Assembly (NCBI GenBank): GCA_963843645.1
Contig: CAWJLE010000005.1
Coordinates: forward strand, 1,163,663-1,227,662
DNA length: 64,000 nt
Direction: 5' to 3'
Source of the DNA: CAWJLE01 sp963843645
GTDB lineage: Bacteria > Chloroflexota > Anaerolineae > DAOTYC01
The notes under the pieces are model-generated. The model searched no databases and was not told the DNA's origin. It saw only the letters and a program-made list of their open reading frames with translations. Positions 58,069 through 64,000 of this stretch are shown here, one piece after another (within the stretch, counting starts at the first letter, position 1; each line of letters opens with the position of its first letter). The translations under genes were made by a program, and so were the position numbers.

Positions 58069-58518
58069 ATGTGGCGCTGGCTGAAACAACACGAAGGCGG
58101 CCAAAGCTTTGTTGAGGTTTCTGTTGTCTCCGTCTTGCTGATCCTCATCGTCGTCGTCGTCTTCGAGTCCGGCCTGGTTTTCAGCAGCTACATCGTTCTG
58201 TTGAATGCTTCGCGCGAAGGCGCGGTGTACGCGTCTTCTCATCCGAACCTGGTGACGATCGATACCAGCGATGAAGTGTACCAGAAGTACGAGGGCGTGA
58301 TCAAAGCCGAAGCTCGCTTGCGCGTATTTACGACCAACCTGACGGTCAATCGCCCGGTGCTCGTGAACGGCACGAGCAGTTTCGGTGATCCGATTAAGGT
58401 CCAGGTGGACTACAGGTGCTATACGTTCACCAGCGGCCTCAGCCTTCCCTTCTTTGGGCGGTTCGGTCTGCCCCCCTACTGGCCGATCAGTGCCTATACA
58501 ATCATGCCAATCCGTTAA
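58069..58518 (+). CDS. TadE-family pilus-assembly-like protein
   Basis: 149 residues from ATG 58069 (GAGG 10 bases upstream). EGGQSFVEVSVVSVLLILIV is the TadE motif, with the glutamate at +5 of a type IV-pilin-like processing signal, followed by one membrane helix and an extracytoplasmic beta-rich tail (NASREGAVYASSHP). Minor pseudopilin of Tad/Flp-type systems. No core Tad genes (tadA, tadB, tadC, flp) are in the window. Confidence 0.82.
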   Translation: MWRWLKQHEGGQSFVEVSVVSVLLILIVVVVFESGLVFSSYIVLLNASREGAVYASSHPNLVTIDTSDEVYQKYEGVIKAEARLRVFTTNLTVNRPVLVNGTSSFGDPIKVQVDYRCYTFTSGLSLPFFGRFGLPPYWPISAYTIMPIR

Positions 58519-58540
58519 ACAGAACGGGAGTCGATGGCAG

Positions 58541-58999
58541 GTGGCAGTCAAACGGCAGTCACGGTTGGGCAGTCTAATATCGTTTCAGCGACGTGGCGAA
58601 AAGGGCCAGGCCATGGTCGAGTTCGCTTTCACGGTGCCGATCATCGTGCTGCTGTTCGTGGCCGTGGTCGGCTTCTCGTTCATGCTGTATTTCTTCGTGA
58701 CGTTGAACAGCTGCGCGCGCGAAGGTGCGCGATATACCGTCGGACACCCGCAGGCCAGTGAGTCGGAGATTGCGGCTTACGTCAGAAGCAATGCTGGGAT
58801 TCTGGATCAGTCCATCATGCTCGTGGTGGTTGAGCCGGCGGTGCCCGACGACCGCTCGCGCGAAGCCCAGATCACAGTGCAGGTCCGGTATCCGTTCCAG
58901 ATCATGAACGTTACCATCCCGTACGTGATCGCGCCGGGCAGCTTCACGATGTTCCCGCCGATATGGTTTGATGTGACCTCGACCATGAACATGGATTAG
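58541..58999 (+). CDS. TadE-like (second) pseudopilin
   Basis: 152 residues from GTG 58541; GGAG lies 10 bases upstream. KGQAMVEFAFTVPIIVLLFV is the TadE-type hydrophobic motif, preceded by basic residues. SCAREGARYTVGHPQASESE parallels the first TadE protein. The tail is a short beta-rich periplasmic region. Co-transcribed with the upstream gene (22-base gap). Confidence 0.82.
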   Translation: MAVKRQSRLGSLISFQRRGEKGQAMVEFAFTVPIIVLLFVAVVGFSFMLYFFVTLNSCAREGARYTVGHPQASESEIAAYVRSNAGILDQSIMLVVVEPAVPDDRSREAQITVQVRYPFQIMNVTIPYVIAPGSFTMFPPIWFDVTSTMNMD

Positions 59000-59137
59000 G
59001 AGCTCGCCGCCCCCGAGGTCCTGGTCATGGCGCGCCTTTTATCTTTGGCAGTCTATCGTCGTTCATTCATCATTCAAGTCGTTGGAGCGTCTTCGGTCGA
59101 AACTCCCGACCAGCCGGAGCGCTCGAGGGGGTGCGCG

Positions 59138-60325
59138 ATGCAATCAAAGGGAACTGCTGTCCTCAAACGTGAAGAAGGCCAGTCTATCGTCATGATCACG
59201 CTGGTCCTGGTCGTGCTGATGGCCCTGATAGCTCTGGTAGTGGACGTGGGCAACGCCTACGCTCAACGCCGCATCGTTCAGAATGCTGCTGATGCGGCAG
59301 CGTTGGCAGCGACACGTGAGCTGGCCCGCGGCAATGATACGACCAATACCCAGGTGCTGGCCAAGGCCCAGGAATTTGCGCAGTTGAATGGGGTCGACAG
59401 GAACACCGTCCACGCGTATTACTTCAGTTTGAATCCTGATGCCCCGGACATAGAGACCGATCTCGGGGAAGTCCTTCCGGACGGGAATCATCCTGACTCA
59501 CGAGCCACCGGCGTCAGAGTAAAAGTAGCCCGCAGGTTTGACACCTACCTGGCGCGAGTCGTTGGCCGCAACACCATGGATGCCAGCGCCGACAGCTCCG
59601 GTCAGGTGTCCAAGGGCATTTGCATCGCGACCGACAGCCCGGGGCTGTTTCCATTCGGCGTCGACATCAACCTGTTCGACAACGAGCAAGATCACGGTGA
59701 CGTCACTCTCTACAAGGAGTACACCATACTTGGCGACAAGGCGGTGAACAAGAAGCACGGCGGTACCCAGGTCGTGCCCGGCAATTTTCACTGGCTGTCG
59801 TGGGACGGGGACACCAGCAACCCGACTTTGGAAGCCAACATGCACGAGACGTCTCGTAGCGGCGTCTGGAATGTAGGGGACATGATTCCCGGTTCGACCG
59901 GCGTACAATCCAGCAATGGTATCGTCAACGAGCTGACGGCGCGAGTGAATGGCACTGACCCGAATCGTCCGAGCAAGATTCTGCTGCCGATCTACGATGA
60001 GGCTGAGGGGACGGGCTCCGGTGCTGAGTATCGTGTGGCCGGGTTCGGCTGGTTCACTATTACCGGGTTCCAGCTGACCGGAAACGATCCTTACATCTCC
60101 GGGTACTTCTCGCCGGGCAACTCAGCGGATTCCGAGGGAGGATGCTTCGACGTCGGCGCATCGACGGTCAAGCTTCGGCCGGCGATGCACTTGCACCGCA
60201 CGATCGAAGGTCGTGTGGCCTACCAGTACCTCAAAACTGAGCAGCCTTCCGGGCAGTCCACTTACCCGGTAGACGTCGTCCTGGTGATGGATACGTCCGG
60301 CAGTATGGCGGACATAAGCCTGTAA
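59138..60325 (+). CDS. TadG-like protein, cut at the chimeric junction inside its vWA domain
   Basis: 395 residues from ATG 59138 (GAGGGGG 6 bases upstream). EEGQSIVMITLVLVVLMALI and NAYAQRRIVQNAADAAALAA are the TadG hydrophobic segment and its conserved following helix. The long middle part is extracellular. It ends at VVLVMDTSGSMAD, the MIDAS start (DxSxS) of a von Willebrand A domain; the rest of that domain is missing because Bacteroidota-like sequence follows at about 60,314. The last few codons (ISL and stop) belong to the rnpB region, not to the gene. The full protein was probably about 200 residues longer. Confidence 0.85.
   Translation: MQSKGTAVLKREEGQSIVMITLVLVVLMALIALVVDVGNAYAQRRIVQNAADAAALAATRELARGNDTTNTQVLAKAQEFAQLNGVDRNTVHAYYFSLNPDAPDIETDLGEVLPDGNHPDSRATGVRVKVARRFDTYLARVVGRNTMDASADSSGQVSKGICIATDSPGLFPFGVDINLFDNEQDHGDVTLYKEYTILGDKAVNKKHGGTQVVPGNFHWLSWDGDTSNPTLEANMHETSRSGVWNVGDMIPGSTGVQSSNGIVNELTARVNGTDPNRPSKILLPIYDEAEGTGSGAEYRVAGFGWFTITGFQLTGNDPYISGYFSPGNSADSEGGCFDVGASTVKLRPAMHLHRTIEGRVAYQYLKTEQPSGQSTYPVDVVLVMDTSGSMADISL
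60310..60317. other. Chimeric junction between GC-rich and AT-rich sequence
   Basis: To the left, in-frame TadG vWA coding sequence with GC near 60%. To the right, rnpB of Bacteroidota type on the opposite strand and AT-rich genes. The join coincides with the last bases of rnpB; its closing P1 helix (GCAAAGCC on the 5' side) lacks its perfect complement, as if a few bases were lost. No transposon ends or target-site repeats are visible. Confidence 0.8.
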
Positions 60326-60714
60326 GCCGGATTCTGTCGGGACTATCATTTATCTGTCGCAACAATTACTTATAGTGATCAATCTGCCTACCCATCCCAA
60401 AACATCAACTGATGAAGTGAACGAGCAGTTCACATTGGTATAGCTGTCAAATGAAAATTCAACAGTCGAACAATTCGGGATCTATGTGGCCTTTCGACAT
60501 GCAAGGTTTACCCGCCCCGCAGTTACCTTGTCGGAGCCGTGAGCTCTTACCTCACGTTTTCACCCTCATCCGCCTAAGCGGGACAGTTATTTTCTGTGGC
60601 ACTATCTGTTCCCGGCATTTTATACCGGAGACCCGCCCGTTAGCAGGTGCAATGCTCTGTGTCGCCCGGACTTTCCTTCCCGATATACATCGGGACGATG
60701 AGCGGCTTTGCAAC
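60316..60714 (-). ncRNA. rnpB: RNase P RNA (bacterial type A, Bacteroidota-like)
   Basis: On the minus strand the 5' part reads GGGAAGGAAAGTCCGGGCGA (conserved region I). The middle has GGGTAAACCTTGCATG. The 3' end is ACAGAATCCGGCTTACAGGC, the conserved region V. The length of about 400 bases and these three blocks are decisive for RNase P RNA. It processes the 5' ends of tRNAs. The P1 helix is imperfect because the 3' end meets the junction. It is normally single-copy and informative for phylogeny. Confidence 0.92.
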
Positions 60715-60924
60715 ATTTCTTTAAAGAGCGAATTGCAAATTTAGTTAAATCACACGCTATTTTTTTACTGATCGTCCACTGTTTTAGAAGCAATTTTTTC
60801 CGGAGCACCTATAGTTTTCAGCACCCCTACCATCATTGTTTTCCATACCAGCATAAAAAAACCTCCATCCGGGATACGTTTGAACTCTGCCTTTTCTTTC
60901 CTTGCATCATAGTGTGAAGAAGGA

Positions 60925-62525
60925 TTATTCTCTTTTTAAAACAAAATTGTTCGCAATAAAAGTCGTAACATCCTTTTTATCAAGTTTCTTTTTCCCGGGA
61001 TCTTTTTCAAGCAATGCTAATTTCAGGTTTTTATAGAGGACAAGCACATTTCCATGGGCTTTCCATTGATCACCACTAATGGATGCCTGTGCTTTTTGAA
61101 GTGTACCATCTTCAATCTTTAATAATCCAAGCGGCATTGCAAAATTGTTTATCAGAGAACCATCAAATCCACCTGTTTTAACACTGCAGGAAAACTTTCC
61201 CGATCTATAATCATTCATACTAAAGTTGAAGTCTGAAGTAAGGGAAACTTTATGCATAAAAAAAGAGCTGTGCCTTTTGCAGTTACCGGCTGCATTTGTT
61301 TTTGTTGATATTTGAAATATGCTGAACGGACAAATTGATATTGTCTATATAAATTTTACCGCTTTGCTTTGATACGGGATTATGTTCTTCATAAGTAAAA
61401 TCCAAACCAGACATTTTGAGGGACCGAATATTTATATCCACAGGAATTTTCATTAACAACTGGTTGGGAAAATTCCCGAATTTTGAATGAGGCGGTAATA
61501 GGCGGTCAAGATAAATGGACAATTGACCCTTATTTGTTTCGATCTTGTCCGCGACCACTTCTTCCTGGTTCAATAATTTCCACCAATCAATATTAAGGAT
61601 GGTAACAGAAGGAAAGACCAAATGGTATAATTCTTTTCTGAAATTTTGTTTTGCCTCAAACTGCTCTCTGCTATACGGTGAACTGAGAGATGAATCGGTA
61701 AGCGAAACAGATTGTTCCGGTGCTTTGATCATCACGCTGTCAATCTTTAAATTGTATAACCCCCCGGTGGTCGGAACGAAAAAATCTCTAAACGAAAGTC
61801 TTGCCTGCTTTGCAAATAGAAAACGATCCTTACTTTCTCTCGTAGTAGAATCAATCAGGATATCATTCATCTGTAGTCGCACATGATGCAATTCCTTTGC
61901 CTGAGTTTTTCTATCACCGTTGTATACAACGATTCTGCCATTATCAATCACTAAATTTTTTACAGAAAGTTTTGTCATCTCCCTCAAAAAGTTTTGCGAA
62001 AATTGCTGCGAATGTGCCTTGCTGATCCGTTTTATGATGACAGGATTCAATTACCGGATCTATCAGCTTATAAATTTATAATCCATCGTCTTGCTTGTAA
62101 TCAGCATCATCAAGGTTAATTCCGTCAATTGACAGATTTTTAAACGAGATATTAAAAACATTTCCGGGATCTTTACCGACCGCTTTTAAAGAATCTAAAA
62201 CACGAGAATTGGGATGAACACTTACATTTTCCTAATGACGCAGTAGAAGCCAAGACATCCACATGCATATTCCCGATCGACAAGTTCATACAAACCACCC
62301 GAGCTTTTCTTCACAAGTAATTGCAATCGTTTTATAAAAAGGGGGCGGAGATGCGAGCCACCAGAAACCTTCTTTCCCTCCAAGCTTATTTCTACGAGGA
62401 ACTACTTGGCCGGTAATTTCCTCATCTCTCCTGATTGCTTTCTGCAAGTAAAACCTAACAAAAAAATAGCCGCCCACTAATATTACACCTGAAATAATAA
62501 GTATGATCAAAAGTTTTTTACTCAT
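60925..62525 (-). pseudogene. AsmA/DUF748-like Bacteroidota gene, broken by several frameshifts
   Basis: Read from MSKKLLIILIISGVILVGG (62525, a single N-terminal membrane anchor) through four reading frames to NNFVLKRE at 60925. Segments such as VKNLVIDNGRIVVYNGD, IDSVMIKAPEQ and DINIRSLKMSGLDFTYEE are the repeating beta-strand units of AsmA/YhdP-like lipid-transport proteins. The frames join without long gaps except near 62,060-62,290. About 500 residues. Most breaks are likely single-base errors. Confidence 0.6.
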
Positions 62526-62582
62526 AATTATGTTTTCAAAAACGCAGAGCCAACTATCCGAAACCAGTATTTATCGATAGGA

Positions 62583-62600
62583 GGGGGGGGAAAGGGGGGG
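62583..62600 (+). other. Extreme G homopolymer tract
   Basis: Eight G, three A and seven G in a row in the AT-rich part, in the 150-base gap between the AsmA-like and photolyase genes. Probably error-prone sequence. Confidence 0.6.
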
Positions 62601-62678
62601 TCTTTAAATCGAGAATTTCTAAATAGCATTAGAAATGACTGATCGTCTAATTTTGCTTATTTCCTGAAAAAGCAAACC

Positions 62679-63990
62679 TTGAATAAATCAATATCCATAT
62701 TCTGGCTCAGAAGGGATCTTCGCTTAAATGATAATCACGGGTTATTTAATGCGCTTAAAAGCACAAATCCTGTTTTGCCTGTTTTTATTTTCGATAAAAA
62801 TATTTTAGACCCATTAGCAGACAAGAGGGACAAACGGGTTTTCTTTTATTTATGAGACCCTCGAAAACATACAGGAAGAATTAGTGAAACTGGGGTCTCT
62901 TCTCTTTTGCATTTACGATAAACCATTGGATGCGTTTAAAAAAATCTGTTCATCATTCAATGTAAAAGAAGTTTTTACCAATACCGATTATGAACCCTAC
63001 GCCATCAAACGTGATAATGAAATTGCAGGCTTTCTCAAATTGAAAAAACATTTTATTCCATAGTTATAAAGACCAGGTGATCTTTCGAAAGATCAGAGAT
63101 TCTCAAAAGTGATGAGACCCCGTACACTTCTTACGCCGTACTCCCAAAGCATGGAAACAAAAATTCAAAGAAGGAAACTTGCACGTTTTACAAAAGCGAG
63201 AATTTAAAACATCGGCTTTCTCAATTCAAAGCCTTTTCATTTTCCTTCTTTAAAAGAAATAGGATTTGCAAAAACTGGGGAATCTGAATTTCCGGAACGT
63301 GTCATCCATAGAAAAATATTCTGTCTTACGATAAAACAAGAAACATTCCATCTATCGAAGGAACATCGAGGTTAAGTGTTCATCTGCGATTTGGCACTTT
63401 GAGCATTCGAAAACTTGTAAAGAATTGCGCTTAAGCTAAATGAGCAGTGGCTGAATGAACTGATATGGAGAGAATTTTTTATGCCGATCCTTTATCATTT
63501 TCCGCGAGTTGTTATTGAAAATTTCAAAGAAAAGTATGACAATATTAAATGGAGAAACAATGAAAAGGAATTCGAACTATGGTGTAAGGGAGAGACGGGC
63601 TACCCCTTAGTGGATGCGGGTATGAGACAATTAAATGAAACAGGATTTATGCATAATCGTGTTCGAATGGTTGTTGCGAGACTTGACAAAAGCATTATAT
63701 TAATCGACTGGCGATGGGGCGAGGCTCACTTTGGAGAAAAACTTCTTGACTATGAATTGTCTTCAAACAACGGAAACTGGCAGTGGGCCGCAGGCACAGG
63801 TTGTGATGCAGCACCTTATTTCCGGATATTTAATCCCGCAGAGCAAACAAAACGGTTTGATCCAGATTTGAAATATATAAGAAAATGGATAAAAGATTTT
63901 GATTCCTATGATCTGAAACCGATAGAGTTGAACATGAGTTTGCAAGAAAAAGAGGCGCTGGATGTTTACAAGAAAGCATTGCAGGATTAA
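62679..63990 (+). pseudogene. DNA photolyase/cryptochrome gene, multiply frameshifted
   Basis: Starts near TTG 62679 with ISIFWLRRDLRLNDNHGL, the photolyase N-terminus. Continues in other frames: NTDYEPYAIKRDNEI (62980s) and a TPYS-KAWKQKF segment (about 63140). The long final frame (63481-63990) carries GETGYPLVDAGMRQLNETGF, the FAD-binding region, WRWGEAHFGEKLLDYELSSN and WQWAAGTGCDAAPYFRIFNP. It would repair UV pyrimidine dimers with light (CPD photolyase, class I). At least five single-base breaks occur before 63,480; the pieces are in order and near full length, so the gene is probably intact in the organism. Confidence 0.82.
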
Positions 63991-64000
63991 AACTCCCATT

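Noticed and set aside
60316..63990. Horizontal transfer of photolyase and rnpB into a Chloroflexota genome
   Set aside because: No mobile-element ends, no target duplication, a cut-off vWA motif and a single-copy housekeeping RNA at the join; chimeric assembly is simpler.

Overview
The window is one metagenome-like contig made of two unrelated pieces. Bases 1 to about 60,313 are GC-rich (roughly 60%) and read like a Gram-negative-type or Chloroflexota-like environmental bacterium. I favour Chloroflexota (Anaerolineae-type) from the mix of YfhO-type membrane proteins, polyprenol-phosphate mannose synthases, a soluble DegS/DegU-like pair next to TadE/TadG genes, and short interspersed palindromes. 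This is inference, because there is no rRNA to prove it. Bases from about 60,314 to 64,000 are AT-rich and Bacteroidota-like: an RNase P RNA gene on the minus strand, a broken AsmA-like gene and a broken photolyase gene. The switch cuts a TadG-like gene inside its von Willebrand A motif and falls exactly at the 3' end of rnpB, so a chimeric assembly is the simplest reading.

Layout. A truncated MFS drug exporter (1-1,118, minus) diverges from an unbroken run of plus-strand genes spanning 1,566-60,3xx. 1.6-12.4 kb: a hexapeptide acyltransferase, a series of large multi-pass membrane proteins (GT-C-like, GT87-like, two YfhO-like, GT39-like), a small EamA-like protein and a polyprenol-phosphate sugar synthase. 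12.4-16.1 kb: a priming sugar-phosphate transferase and an ABC-2 glycan exporter (permease plus Wzt-like ATPase), behind a near-consensus promoter. 16.2-24.5 kb: a complete pseudaminic-acid pathway (PseB, PseC, associated methylase, SpsF-type cytidylyltransferase, fused PseG-PseH, PseI), then a methyltransferase and a GT42/Maf-like candidate transferase. 24.6-39.1 kb: a second Wzt-like ATPase, nine glycosyltransferases (including duplicated GT4 and GT2 genes), an epimerase-like SDR, an aminotransferase and a TIGR04325 methyltransferase. 39.1-44 kb: a TagA/WecG glycosyltransferase, a radical SAM enzyme and an O-antigen-ligase-like protein with TPR repeats. 44-55.9 kb: more GT-C-like membrane proteins, a second polyprenol-phosphate sugar synthase, a perosamine-synthase-like aminotransferase, a methyltransferase and a UPF0104 protein. 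56-60.3 kb: response regulator, histidine kinase, TadE, TadE-like and TadG-like genes.

Together the genes describe an envelope or surface-glycan factory: nucleotide-sugar synthesis (pseudaminic acid and other amino-deoxy sugars), lipid-linked assembly, two possible export or ligation routes (ABC-2 and Wzy/ligase), and polyprenol-phosphate-sugar-dependent GT-C enzymes that act outside the membrane.

Quality caution: at least fifteen single-base insertions and one in-frame TGA break otherwise excellent genes. The same +1 signature appears on both sides of the chimeric junction, so most are probably sequencing errors. Broken genes are annotated as single reconstructed loci.
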